From: Azospirillum brasilense | GTDB taxonomy: Bacteria; Pseudomonadota; Alphaproteobacteria; Azospirillales; Azospirillaceae | Assembly: GCF_007827815.1 (NCBI RefSeq) | Contig: NZ_VITH01000001.1 | Location: 620,001 to 684,000, forward strand | Length of the DNA: 64,000 bases | Reading direction: 5' to 3' | Shown: in pieces, positions 26,619 to 35,021 of the stretch | Layout of the letters: every line of letters begins with the position of its first letter | Numbering within the stretch: the first letter of the stretch is position 1 | Notes under the pieces: generated by a model | Seen by the model: only the letters and a program-made list of their open reading frames with translations | What the model was told of the DNA's origin: nothing | Database searches by the model: none | Made by a program: the position numbers and the translations under genes

Positions 26619-28346
26619 TCATCCCCGCCAGGGAATGATCCCCGCCGGCAACCTCCGCCCCAGCCAGCCGACCGCCAGCAGCACCGCCACGACCACCGCG
26701 ATGGTCACCACGCTGAGCGCGGCGGCGAGCGTCGGGCTGCCGCCCTCCTCCAGCGCGTAGACGACGACGCCCAGCGTCTCCCGCCCCTGCGACCACAGCA
26801 GGATCGACACGGTCAGCTCGTTGAAGGCGGTCAGGAACACCAGCACCCCGCCCGCCGCCGCCGCCGGCGCCACCAGCGGCGCCACGATGGTGCGCAGGCG
26901 GCGCAGCGGCCCGGCGCCGCAGGCGCGCGCCGCCTCCTCCATCGCCGGGTCCAGCGCGGCGCAGGCGGCCTGGGCCGGGCGCAGGGCCAGCGACAGGAAT
27001 CGCGCCAGATAGGCCGCCAGGATGATCCCCAGCGTGCCGTAGAGGCCGACGCCCAGCAGCGGCAACGGCTTCAGGAAGACCAGGATGCAGCCGATCGCCA
27101 GCACAACGCCGGGCACCGCGTGCGGCAGCTCGATCAGCACGCCGACGGCGCGGACCAGCCGCCCGCCTTTTCCCGGCCCGGCCATCGCGTGGGCCAGCGG
27201 GATCGCCAGCAGGACCAGCAGCAGCGCCGCCGCCCCCGACAGCACGAAGGAATTGGTGAAGGCCCGTCCCACCTGATCGAGCCCCAGAACCGTCGCGTAA
27301 TGCGCCAGCGTCGCCGTCTCCGGTCCCAGCGGCAGGCCATAGACGCGGATCAGGCTGGTCGAGGCCAGCGCCGCCAGCGGTGCTGCCAGGATCAACGCGA
27401 CCACGGTCCAGCAGAGGATCTCCAAGGGGCGCCGCGCCCGGCCCAGCCGCAGCACCGCCGCGGGCGCCGAGCCGCCGATCACCCGCGCGTCCACCCGCGC
27501 CTGGAGCGCCATCTGCGCGGCGATGCCGACGCAGGCGATGGCGCCGATCAGCACGGCCAGAACCGCAACCTCCGGCAGGACGGACGGGCCGAACCCGGCC
27601 AGCCGCCGGTAGATCAGCGTCGGCAGCACCGGAATCCCCGCCGGGATGCCGAGCAGCGCCGGAACCCCGAAATTGCCCAGCGCCGCGACGAAGGACAAGG
27701 CCAGCCCGGCGGCCAGCCCCGGCAGGCTGAGCGGCAGGACGATGGTGCGCAGCACCCGCCCGCGCCGGGCGCCCGCCGCCTGCGCCGCCTCCACCAGATC
27801 GCGCGGCACGGCGCGCAGGGCGGCGCGCAGCGCCAGGAAGACCAGCGGCGCGTGCTCGATCCCCATCACCAGGATCATCCCGGCGGAGGAATAGACCGGG
27901 TTCGGCGTGCCCGGCGCCGGGGCGAGGCCCAGCGGCTTCAGCAGCGGGCTGCCCGAACCGGCAAGGTGAATCCACGACAGGGCGACGATCTGCGCCGGAA
28001 TCATCAGCGGCAGGATCAAGCAGAAGGCCAGCGCCGTCTTGCCGCGCAGGTCGGTCAACCCGCAGAGCAGCGCGAAGGGCACGCCGAGCGCCGCCGCCAC
28101 GACCGTCGCCCCCGCCGCGATGGCGACGCTGTTCCCGGTGGCGCGCCACGTCATCTTGGAGGTCAGCACGCGGGTCAGCGCCGTCAGGTCGCCCCCGGCC
28201 ATCGGCCCGGCGACCTCCCACACCAGCCGCAGGATCGGCAGCAGGACGATCAGCCCGGCCAGCGCGAACAGCAGCGGCGCCCCGGAAACGGAAAAACGAC
28301 CGGCGGCGTGGAAAGGCCGCCGGTCGTTGAGTGTTGCCAAACTCAT
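26619..28346 (-). CDS. ABC transporter permease, fused double-domain (FbpB/PhnU-PhnV-type)
   Basis: The 575-aa protein has about 12 hydrophobic segments and two permease domains. Each has an EAA-type loop: DLVEAAQAAGARRGRVLRTIVLPLSLPGL in the first half and MEEAARACGAGPLRRLRTIVAPL in the second. Such fused permeases serve Fe3+ or 2-aminoethylphosphonate importers. The start lies 2 bases after the receptor stop codon. The first 20 codons overlap a perfect 13-bp hairpin with a T-run (28291-28328), so transcription from the receptor gene may end here most of the time. Confidence 0.93.
   Translation of the reverse strand: MSLATLNDRRPFHAAGRFSVSGAPLLFALAGLIVLLPILRLVWEVAGPMAGGDLTALTRVLTSKMTWRATGNSVAIAAGATVVAAALGVPFALLCGLTDLRGKTALAFCLILPLMIPAQIVALSWIHLAGSGSPLLKPLGLAPAPGTPNPVYSSAGMILVMGIEHAPLVFLALRAALRAVPRDLVEAAQAAGARRGRVLRTIVLPLSLPGLAAGLALSFVAALGNFGVPALLGIPAGIPVLPTLIYRRLAGFGPSVLPEVAVLAVLIGAIACVGIAAQMALQARVDARVIGGSAPAAVLRLGRARRPLEILCWTVVALILAAPLAALASTSLIRVYGLPLGPETATLAHYATVLGLDQVGRAFTNSFVLSGAAALLLVLLAIPLAHAMAGPGKGGRLVRAVGVLIELPHAVPGVVLAIGCILVFLKPLPLLGVGLYGTLGIILAAYLARFLSLALRPAQAACAALDPAMEEAARACGAGPLRRLRTIVAPLVAPAAAAGGVLVFLTAFNELTVSILLWSQGRETLGVVVYALEEGGSPTLAAALSVVTIAVVVAVLLAVGWLGRRLPAGIIPWRG
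28291..28328 (-). terminator. Intrinsic terminator or attenuator inside the permease N-terminal codons
   Basis: On the reverse strand a 13-bp perfect stem (AACGACCGGCGGC with its complement, + coordinates 28316-28328 and 28295-28307) and an 8-base loop run straight into TTTTTC. It begins about 20 bases after the stop codon of the receptor gene. Its form is that of a strong Rho-independent terminator, yet it is read in frame as residues 7-18 of the permease. Confidence 0.75.
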
Positions 28347-28348
28347 CC

Positions 28349-29389
28349 TTAGCCGCCGAACAGGTCGGCGAAGTCCTTCTTGTTGGCCTCGTCGTCCTTC
28401 AGGGCCTTGGCCGGGTCATAGGGCATCAGCGAGATGAAGGAGGTGTCCGGGAAGCCGGCCGGCGGCGCCACCCCCGGCAGCGCCGGCAGGAAGCCCTGAC
28501 GGGAGGCCAGCTCCTGGCCCTCCTTGCTCAGCAGGAAGGCGATGAAGGCCTTGGCGGCGTCGGGATTCTTGCTGGTGTTCAGGATGGCCACCGGCTCGGT
28601 CACCGCGCTGACGCCCTCCTTGGGGAAGACGAAGGCGACCGGGGCGCCCTTGGCCTGCTCGCGGATCGGCAGGTAATCGACGATGACGCCGTACAGCTTC
28701 TCGCCGCTGGCCACCGACTTCAGGATGCCGCCGTTGCCCTTGGCCGCGGTGGTGCCGTTGGCCTGGAGCTTCTCGTAGAAGGCCATGCCGAGATCCGGCT
28801 GCTCCTTCACGGCGGCCATGTGGATGGCCGCGGCGCCGGAATAGAGGGGGCTGGGCATCACGGTGGTGCCCTTGGCTTCCGGCTTCAGCAGGTCAAGCCA
28901 GGAGGAGGGCTTCATCGGCGCCGCCGTGTTGTAGGCGATGCCGGTGGTGATCAGCTTGGTGGCGAACCAGGTGCCGTCCGGATCGTGGGTGCCGGGGCGG
29001 TAGCCCTGGACCGGCGCGTCCGTGTAGGCCAGCAGGCGCTTCTCCGCCTTCAGCGACTCCATGGTCACCGCGTCGGCGATCAGCAGCAGGTCGGCCTGCG
29101 GGCTGCCGGCGGCGATCTCGGCGCGGAGCTTGTTCATCAGCTCCGTCGTGCCGCTGCGGACCCACTCGACCTCGACGCCGGGGTTCTTGGCCTTGAAGGC
29201 GTCCACCGTCTGCTTCGCGTCGGCTTCGAGCTGCGAGGTGTAGAGGACCAGCTTGCCGGCCAGCTTGTCGGCGGTGGTCTGGGCGGCAGCCTGGGCGGGC
29301 AAGGCCAGCAGAAACGCGCCGGCGGCGGCGGCGATGGTCGTCCCGATGGCCGCGAACGCCGCGGCAAGGTGTGTGCGCTTGGCCTTCAT
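28349..29389 (-). CDS. ABC transporter substrate-binding protein (Fe3+/2-aminoethylphosphonate type)
   Basis: This is a 346-aa periplasmic receptor. A long signal peptide ends near AQAAAQT. The mature protein starts with KLVLYTSQLEADAKQTVDAFKAKNPG, the FbpA/PhnS-style beginning, and continues GTTELMNKLRAEIAAGSPQADLLLIAD and ATKLITTGIAYNT. The ligand tyrosine pattern of Fe3+ receptors (a Tyr-Tyr pair near the C-terminal third) is not obvious, so an organic phosphonate or other anion is as likely as iron. It is first in the receptor-permease unit. Confidence 0.9.
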   Translation of the reverse strand: MKAKRTHLAAAFAAIGTTIAAAAGAFLLALPAQAAAQTTADKLAGKLVLYTSQLEADAKQTVDAFKAKNPGVEVEWVRSGTTELMNKLRAEIAAGSPQADLLLIADAVTMESLKAEKRLLAYTDAPVQGYRPGTHDPDGTWFATKLITTGIAYNTAAPMKPSSWLDLLKPEAKGTTVMPSPLYSGAAAIHMAAVKEQPDLGMAFYEKLQANGTTAAKGNGGILKSVASGEKLYGVIVDYLPIREQAKGAPVAFVFPKEGVSAVTEPVAILNTSKNPDAAKAFIAFLLSKEGQELASRQGFLPALPGVAPPAGFPDTSFISLMPYDPAKALKDDEANKKDFADLFGG

Positions 29390-29527
29390 GTCTCCCGTTT
29401 CCCTCTCTGGTCGTCTCCGCCGGTCCGGAGCCTCACTGGAGTGCCCCGGTATGCGAACGAAGGCCCTTGTTTACGCCAGAACCATGACAGCCGCGTGACG
29501 GCGGCCGTTCCGGACGGTCTTGCAGCG

Positions 29528-29974
29528 TCATACCCGATTGGGACGGCACAGGGAAAGGGGACGGCCCGCGGAAGGGGGGGCGGCGGACGCGGTTTCGTCC
29601 TTGCCGAGGCCCAGCGCGTTGCGGGTGGCCTCCAGCCGGTCGGCGGAGCGCGCCACCGCGGTGGCGCTCTTGCGCAGGCGGTACAGGCTGCGGACCATGC
29701 TGTCCACCGCCGCACCGCGGAGCTGGGCGGCGCGGGCGGCGGGGGCGTTCTTGTCGTCGGGCACGGCGTGCAGGGGCGCCGGCCGCGTCACCAGCAGGGT
29801 GGAGACCTCCAGCCGCATGGCGTTGTCGCGGACCGCGTGAACGCGGTGGACAAGTTCGGCCAGGGAGATGTCACGGCACAGGCCCCGGCACCACAGGGAA
29901 CCGGTTTCCGACCGCATGCAGAATCCGCAGCCCGCTTCCTCGCTCCACAGACGCTTGGCTGTGTGTACCGGCAT
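29528..29974 (-). CDS. Hypothetical protein, 148 aa, with an N-terminal four-cysteine motif
   Basis: The start at 29974 is chosen for GGGGTGG just upstream and because the longer frame overlaps the SelW-like gene on the other strand. Residues 12-31 contain CGFC and CRGLC, an arrangement that could bind a metal. The middle is helical (AELVHRVHAVRDNAMRLE, AVDSMVRSLYRLRKSATAV), the tail basic and Pro/Ser-rich. No family is recognised. It is divergent from the SelW-like gene. Confidence 0.5.
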   Translation of the reverse strand: MPVHTAKRLWSEEAGCGFCMRSETGSLWCRGLCRDISLAELVHRVHAVRDNAMRLEVSTLLVTRPAPLHAVPDDKNAPAARAAQLRGAAVDSMVRSLYRLRKSATAVARSADRLEATRNALGLGKDETASAAPPSAGRPLSLCRPNRV

Positions 29975-30161
29975 GCTCCACCCCGTTGCTCCAGCTTCAG
30001 GAAAGCGCCGGAAGGGGGCATGAAGCAAAGCGTCTTTGGCGATACCGCTCTGTGGGGAGGCCGCTACGCCCCTTTTCCAACAGAATCGCGCGAAGGGCTT
30101 GGTAGACAAGCCGTTCGGCAGCACCCTCAGAACAACCGCCATAGCGAAAGGAGCGCGGACC

Positions 30162-30470
30162 GTGACCAGCGAAGCCCCCGACCGGCCCATCCTTCAAATC
30201 GAATATTGCCGCCAGTGCCGCTGGATGCTGCGCGCCGCCTGGATGGCGCAGGAGCTTCTGACCACCTTCGAGGACGAGTTGGGCGGCGTCACCCTGATGC
30301 CCGGCACCGGGGGCATCTTCGAGGTGCGGCACGGCGAGGCTGTGGTCTGGTCGCGCAAGGCGGAGGGCCGCTTCCCCGACATCACCGAACTGAAGCAGCG
30401 GGTGCGCGATCACATCGCCCCCGACAAGCCCCTGGGCCACGCCGACCGCAAGCGGCCGGCGGAGCCGTAA
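30162..30470 (+). CDS. SelT/SelW/SelH-family (Rdx) thioredoxin-fold protein
   Basis: The product is 102 aa; the GTG at 30162 has AAGGAG 8 bases upstream. The family start is clear: ILQIEYCRQCRWMLRAAWMAQELL with a CxxC redox motif, where eukaryotic relatives carry selenocysteine at the second position. VTLMPGTGGIFEV and a GRFPDITELKQRVRDHIAP segment complete the compact fold. Bacterial Rdx proteins are thought to act in thiol redox chemistry; the partner is unknown. It is convergent with the D,D-carboxypeptidase gene, with only 10 bases between them. Confidence 0.9.
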   Translation: MTSEAPDRPILQIEYCRQCRWMLRAAWMAQELLTTFEDELGGVTLMPGTGGIFEVRHGEAVVWSRKAEGRFPDITELKQRVRDHIAPDKPLGHADRKRPAEP

Positions 30471-30480
30471 GGGGGATCGC

Positions 30481-31614
30481 TTAGCGGACGGCCTTCACGT
30501 CGGTGACGGCCACCGTCTGCTTGGGCGGCGCGGCGCCGAAGCCCTGCTCCAGCAATTCGGCGACCTCGCGGTCGCGGGAGGCGGCGGTCGTGCCGCCCAG
30601 CACGACGGCGACCAGACGCTGGCCGTTGCGGCTGGCGCTGCCGGCGAGGTTGAAGCCGCTGAGGTTGATGAAGCCCGTCTTGATGCCGTCGTAGCCTTCG
30701 ACGCGGCCGAGCAGCCGGTTGTGGCCGGGCACCACCGTGCCGTTCCAGTCGAAGCGCGTGCGCGAGAAGTAGGCGTATTCCCGCGCCGGGCGGGACACGA
30801 TGGCGCGCGACAGGCGGGCCATGTCGCGGGCTGTGGTGCGCTGCTCCTTGTGCGGCAGGCCGGAGGCGTTGCGGAAGGTGGTGCTGGCCATGCCCAGCGC
30901 CTGCGCCTTCGCCGTCATCATCTCGGCGAACTGCTCCTCGCTGCCGCCCATCGCTTCGGCGAGCACGACGGCGACGTCGTTGGCCGACTTCACGGTCAGG
31001 GCGAGGATCGCGTCCTCCACCCGGATGGTCGAACCGACGGCGAGGTTCAGGCGCGACGGCTTCTGGTTGGTGGCGTGGCGCGACACCGGCAGTTCCTGGT
31101 CCAGCCGCAGCGTGCCCCGCTCCAGCGCCTCGAAGGTCAGGAGCAGGGTCATCATCTTGGTCAGCGACGCCGGATAGGTCAGCGTATCGGCGTTCTCCGA
31201 ATCGAGGACCCGGCCCGACTGCGCGTCCATCAGCACATAGGCGTGGACTGGACGGAAGACGGCGGCCCCCGCCACGGTGCCGGCGGCGGCTCCGGCGGCG
31301 ACCCGGCCCGCGCGGCGCGCCTTGCCGGTGCGGTGGACGGCGGCCTTGCGCAAAGAGGCCTTGTGAGTGGCCGCCTTATGAGTGGCGACCTTGTGCGCGG
31401 TCCGGACGGCGGCGGGTTTCGCCGCGGTCTTGGAGGCCGCAGCCTTCTGGGGCGCAGCCTTGGCGGCCGTCTTGGCGGTGGGCTTGGGCGCCTGCTTGTG
31501 CACCGTCTCCTGGGCCGCCTTGGCGAGGGCGTCCACGGGATTGACGGCGACGGGCGTGGCGACGGCCAGGGACAGAAGCAGCGGCAGAACGAAACCGTAC
31601 GGCGAACGCGGCAT
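30481..31614 (-). CDS. D-alanyl-D-alanine carboxypeptidase, peptidase S11 (DacF/PBP5-like)
   Basis: The 377-aa exported enzyme trims the terminal D-Ala of peptidoglycan stem peptides. A signal peptide (residues 1-25) is followed by an unusual Ala/Lys/Thr/His-rich segment (about residues 35-110) resembling a histone H1 tail. The catalytic domain has SLTK (Ser150, Lys153), SAN (Ser210-Asn212) and KTG at about 312-314. The normal C-terminal PBP5 beta domain and amphipathic anchor are absent; the protein ends shortly after a GAAPPKQTVAVTDVKAVR tail. It is divergent from the L,D-transpeptidase gene. Confidence 0.93.
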   Translation of the reverse strand: MPRSPYGFVLPLLLSLAVATPVAVNPVDALAKAAQETVHKQAPKPTAKTAAKAAPQKAAASKTAAKPAAVRTAHKVATHKAATHKASLRKAAVHRTGKARRAGRVAAGAAAGTVAGAAVFRPVHAYVLMDAQSGRVLDSENADTLTYPASLTKMMTLLLTFEALERGTLRLDQELPVSRHATNQKPSRLNLAVGSTIRVEDAILALTVKSANDVAVVLAEAMGGSEEQFAEMMTAKAQALGMASTTFRNASGLPHKEQRTTARDMARLSRAIVSRPAREYAYFSRTRFDWNGTVVPGHNRLLGRVEGYDGIKTGFINLSGFNLAGSASRNGQRLVAVVLGGTTAASRDREVAELLEQGFGAAPPKQTVAVTDVKAVR

Positions 31615-31979
31615 GATGGCGACCGGATGGAGAGATGGTCGCCTCCTGTACCCTGAAAGCGGTTAACAAAAAATGTGTCGAATCTCTGGCGCCTTGTGTG
31701 ATTTTGCGGTTCCGGCGTGAGCGGTGCCGTTTACCAATCAGCTGGTACCCATCGATCGCCCACGGCTCCGCGGTTGCCTGTGTCGCAGCGGCAACTCTGC
31801 TGTGCACATTGTGGCACAGAAGCATCATCCGACGCGATGTCACTTGTGCCGCGCCGCCGCGGACGTCAGATGTCTTATGCCGAAAGGGCGCTGGTTCCCG
31901 CGTGTCGTCCATGCGACCTCACGTCCGGACAGAGCCTTTTGTTAGCCGTCTGTTCATCGCCGCGTGGGATGCTTCGATT
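31615..31979. other. Divergent promoter region of the two cell-wall genes (365 bp)
   Basis: No gene is credible here. The part nearest the carboxypeptidase gene is AT-richer (TTAACAAAAAATGTG around 31663) and probably holds its promoter. No clear -35/-10 pair, operator or hairpin could be singled out. Confidence 0.5.
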
Positions 31980-33590
31980 ATGCTGACGACCATTCGCACC
32001 TGCGCCCGGCCCGCCCTCGGAGCGAGGATCGCCGTGGGCCTCCTCGCCGGGCTGCTCGCCCTGCCCGCTCAGGCCGCGCCGTCCACCGCTTCGGGCACCT
32101 CCACGGGCCGGGATGTCGTGGGAACCTGGATCGCGCGGATCGACCAGCGCGCCGCCGAGCTGGAGGGCATGCCGCGCGTGCAGCAGACGCGCGTCGGTTA
32201 CGGCTCCGTCCTGAAGAAGGGCGACGGCGGCATGGTCGACGTGGTGGCTCCCGGCCCGGTGCGCCCGTCCGACGTGCCGGAGGGCACCGCCCCCGCCGCC
32301 GGGACCGCACCGACGGTCGTCGTGACCCCGCCCGCCGAGCCGATCCCGCAGGCCGATCCGTCGGCGACGCCCGGCAACGCGCTGAGCGGAACGGCGACGC
32401 CCGGCACGGTGGTGGAGGTGCTGCCGCCGCCCCCGGCCCTGACCATCCAGGTGCGGGCGCGCGCCGCCGACCGCGTCGGCCGCCTGTCCACCCGGCTGAT
32501 CGAGCTGGGCTTCCTGAACCAGGAGCAGTGGACGGAGACCTTCGACGACAACCTCGAAACCGCCGTCCGCGCCTTCCAGCTCTCCGAAGGGCTGATGCAG
32601 GACGGCAAGGTCGGCGAGGTCACGCGCCAGGCGCTCGACCGCACGCCCAAGGAGGCCGCCAAGCTGATGCGCGGCGCCACCGCGTCGATGCGCGCCTTCC
32701 AGGCGTCGGTTCCGGACACGGTGATCCTGGTCAACCTGCCCAGCCAGACCGTGTCCTTCATCGAGCGCGGCAAGCTGAACTTCACCATGCGCGCCGTGGT
32801 CGGCCGGCCGTCGCGCCAGACCCCGCTGCTCCAGGACCGCGTCACCAGCGTGACGATCAACCCGACCTGGACCGTGCCGCCGACCGTTCTGGTCGAGGAC
32901 AAGCTGCCGGTGCTGCGCAAGAAGGGCAACACCGGCATCAAGGACGCCGTCGTCTATCTGGACGGGGTCGAGGTGGTGCCGGAGAGCATCAACTGGTGGC
33001 AGGTGACGCCGGAGCGCATCCGCATCGTCCAGAAGCCCGGCGACGACAACGCGCTCGGCCGCTTCCGCTTCAACCTGACCAACGGCGACGGCATCTTCCT
33101 GCACGGCACCAACGACCCGCGGCTGTTCGAGCGCGACCTGCGCGCCGCCAGCTCCGGCTGCGTGCGGCTGGCCGACGCGCGGATGGTCGCGGAGACGCTG
33201 CTGCGCCCCGCCAAGCTCGACTCGGCGGCGATCGAGCGGCAGCTCGACAGCGGCAAGACCAAGACGGTCTCCCTGCCCAACGCCGTGCCGGTCCGCTTCG
33301 TCTACTGGACCTCCACGGTCGAGAGCGACGGCACCGTGCGGGTGCATCCGGGCATCTACGACGACGTGCCCTCCAGCCCGTCCGCTCCAACCTCGGCCAC
33401 CCAGGCCCCGGCCGCCGCGGGCACCGTCTCGGCCCCGCGCCGGGTGGAGCCCAAGCCCGTCCGCCCGACCCCGGCCGCCGCCCCGCAGGCGACTCCGGCC
33501 CCGGCGCCCGCCCAGTCCTCCTCCACGGCCACCCCGGCCCGCGCCGCCGACACGCGCAACGGGGCCGAGGCCGTCCGCACGGCGATGTGA
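31980..33590 (+). CDS. L,D-transpeptidase (YkuD domain, YcbB-like) with peptidoglycan-binding domain
   Basis: The 536-aa exported enzyme forms 3-3 cross-links or attaches proteins to peptidoglycan. The start at 31980 opens a signal peptide (GARIAVGLLAGLLALPAQAA). A peptidoglycan-binding domain (VGRLSTRLIELGFL...FDDNLETAVRAFQ) lies at about residues 165-225. The YkuD catalytic domain at about 245-410 has the active site HGTN (His375) and SSGCVRL (nucleophile Cys394). Pro/Ala-rich linkers flank both domains. The longer upstream frame has no signal peptide at its start and is rejected. A strong terminator follows. Confidence 0.93.
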   Translation: MLTTIRTCARPALGARIAVGLLAGLLALPAQAAPSTASGTSTGRDVVGTWIARIDQRAAELEGMPRVQQTRVGYGSVLKKGDGGMVDVVAPGPVRPSDVPEGTAPAAGTAPTVVVTPPAEPIPQADPSATPGNALSGTATPGTVVEVLPPPPALTIQVRARAADRVGRLSTRLIELGFLNQEQWTETFDDNLETAVRAFQLSEGLMQDGKVGEVTRQALDRTPKEAAKLMRGATASMRAFQASVPDTVILVNLPSQTVSFIERGKLNFTMRAVVGRPSRQTPLLQDRVTSVTINPTWTVPPTVLVEDKLPVLRKKGNTGIKDAVVYLDGVEVVPESINWWQVTPERIRIVQKPGDDNALGRFRFNLTNGDGIFLHGTNDPRLFERDLRAASSGCVRLADARMVAETLLRPAKLDSAAIERQLDSGKTKTVSLPNAVPVRFVYWTSTVESDGTVRVHPGIYDDVPSSPSAPTSATQAPAAAGTVSAPRRVEPKPVRPTPAAAPQATPAPAPAQSSSTATPARAADTRNGAEAVRTAM

Positions 33591-33625
33591 CGCCCCCGCA
33601 CAGGAGCACGCTTTGCCGAACGTAG

Positions 33626-33655
33626 AAAAGGCGCCGTCTCGACGGCGCCTTTTTC
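33626..33655 (+). terminator. Intrinsic terminator after the L,D-transpeptidase gene
   Basis: A perfect dyad AAAAGGCGCCGTC-TC-GACGGCGCCTTTTT starts 36 bases after the stop. The effective loop is TCTCGA. A T-run of five follows. Confidence 0.9.
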
Positions 33656-33711
33656 ATTTCCCATCTATGCTTATGGCGGCGTCCCGTCCCGCGCCGCGGT
33701 GGAGGTGCGCG

Positions 33712-34092
33712 ATGATCCCCTTCCCGACTCCGGCGCGGCTGTGCGCCCTGCTCCTGCCCGCCCTTCTGATGATGCCGGCGCCGGCGCTGGCCGGCGGCTG
33801 GCATGGGGGGAACTTCTTCGGCTTCAGCGTCTCGCTGCCGCTGGCCTTTGGCTTTCCGCCGCCCCTCTATGTCCCGCCCCCCCTCTACGTGCCGCCGCCC
33901 GTGGTCTATGGGCCGGTCCCCCAGCCGGTTCCGGCGGCGCCTTTGGCCACCCGGACCTCCCCCACCTATCTCGGCCCCGGCGGGCGCCCTTGCCGCGATT
34001 TCCAGATGCCCGGCGTCGTCGGCGGACGCCCCGCGACGCTGGTCGGAACCGCCTGCCTCGATCCGGACGGCCAGTGGCGGGTGACCGGTTGA
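33712..34092 (+). CDS. Small exported proline-rich protein, surface-antigen-like tail
   Basis: The product is 126 aa; the ATG at 33712 has GGAGGT 6 bases before it. A signal peptide (residues 1-26, ending ALAGG) precedes a Gly/aromatic stretch. Tandem PPPLYVP-type repeats (about 42-65) follow, and then a C-terminal motif with CRDFQ and GTACLDPDGQWRV. That tail resembles the C-terminus of alphaproteobacterial 17-kDa surface-antigen/glycine-zipper proteins and has two cysteines that could pair. The function is unknown; a location in the periplasm or outer membrane is likely. Confidence 0.75.
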   Translation: MIPFPTPARLCALLLPALLMMPAPALAGGWHGGNFFGFSVSLPLAFGFPPPLYVPPPLYVPPPVVYGPVPQPVPAAPLATRTSPTYLGPGGRPCRDFQMPGVVGGRPATLVGTACLDPDGQWRVTG

Positions 34093-34421
34093 GGTGGGGG
34101 CCGTCGGCGGGCAACTCTATCCGCAATATCGGGATATCCCCAGAAGCTGTGGGTAACTCTGTGAGCGAATCCGGGAGCAACCTGTGAGCATGGCCGGGAA
34201 TCCGCGACCTTGACCAAGTTGCCCAAATTTCAGGCACTGCTGAAAAGGCGGAATTGCCCGACTTTTGCGGGTTTCAACGGTTTCGAACCGGTCCGGAAAA
34301 ACAAAAAAGCAACATTCGCAGAGTCAAGGACGCCGTTCAGGCGAATGTGCATAACTCGGGCTAACCCGGACCATTGGCCCCACAGACCGTTGCGACATAA
34401 CCTCCGGGAAACGGCCGGAGC
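34093..34421. other. Intergenic region between the proline-rich protein and MarR genes (329 bp)
   Basis: No gene is visible. A GGGATATCCC palindrome (about 34130) sits near one sequence one base off a DnaA box (TTACCCACA on the minus strand). A less GC-rich stretch at 34290-34325 has an A-run. Nothing here reaches the level of a defined element. Confidence 0.4.
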
Positions 34422-34904
34422 TCACGCGCACAGGCGGGCCAGCAGTTCGGCCAGCCGGGTCCGGTCGTCCGCGGACAGGCGCCGGGTCAGTTCGGCTTCC
34501 GCCTGGGCGATGGCCGGCCCGGCCGCCTCCACCACCCGGCGTCCGCTGTCGGCCAGCCGGACGAGGTTGCGGCGGCGGTCCAGGCTGTCGGGGCTGCGCA
34601 GGAGGTAGCCGCGGTCGATCAGCCGCACCACGACCCCCTGCATGGTGGCGGGGTCCATCGCGATGCTGCGGCCAAGGTCGATCTGCGACATCGGCCCATG
34701 CTGGTGCAGCGCCGCCAGCGCCGCCCATTGCGGTGCCGTCAGGTTGAAGGCGGTCAGAGCTTCGCTCAGCATGGCGGTGGCCCGCTGATGAACGCGGCGG
34801 ATGCGGCTGTGGATGGACTCTGCGGGCACGGTGCAAAGGGCGACGTCGCAACCCTCCCTGCCGTCGGCAGAATCGGTGCCGGCCATTTCGGTCGGGAGAG
34901 CCAT
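34422..34904 (-). CDS. MarR-family transcriptional regulator
   Basis: The 160-aa winged-helix dimer regulator has residues about 30-150 of the MarR fold. These are a first helix IRRVHQRATAMLSEALTAFNLTAPQWAALAAL, recognition region MSQIDLGRSIAMDPATMQGVVVRLIDRGYLLRSPD, the wing DRRRNLVRLADSGRRV and a C-terminal dimer helix. The first 28 residues are not conserved-looking, so a shorter start is possible. A GTGTC-N7-GACAC dyad lies 16 bases before the start and suggests autorepression. No divergent partner gene is obvious, so the target is open. Confidence 0.88.
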   Translation of the reverse strand: MALPTEMAGTDSADGREGCDVALCTVPAESIHSRIRRVHQRATAMLSEALTAFNLTAPQWAALAALHQHGPMSQIDLGRSIAMDPATMQGVVVRLIDRGYLLRSPDSLDRRRNLVRLADSGRRVVEAAGPAIAQAEAELTRRLSADDRTRLAELLARLCA

Positions 34905-34919
34905 GAACGCGGTGGCCTC

Positions 34920-34936
34920 GTGTCAATGAACGACAC
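34920..34936. promoter_or_regulatory. Candidate MarR operator (GTGTC-N7-GACAC)
   Basis: A perfect 5-bp inverted repeat, 17 bp overall, lies immediately upstream of the MarR start codon. Its size and spacing are typical of MarR-family sites. TGTGTCGG about 20 bases further upstream repeats one half-site. Confidence 0.5.
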
Positions 34937-35021
34937 GTTGGCCTTTAACACCGATCTGTGTCGGTTGTGTTTCAGGAGCGCCTTACGACATTACCGTTCT
35001 GAAATATGACGAAAGGCGAGG

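Noticed and set aside
34120..34170. Possible replication origin (DnaA-box-like TTACCCACA and GGGATATCCC palindrome)
   Set aside because: Only one near-match to a DnaA box is present, with no AT-rich unwinding region and no dnaA, hemE, parA or repABC genes nearby.
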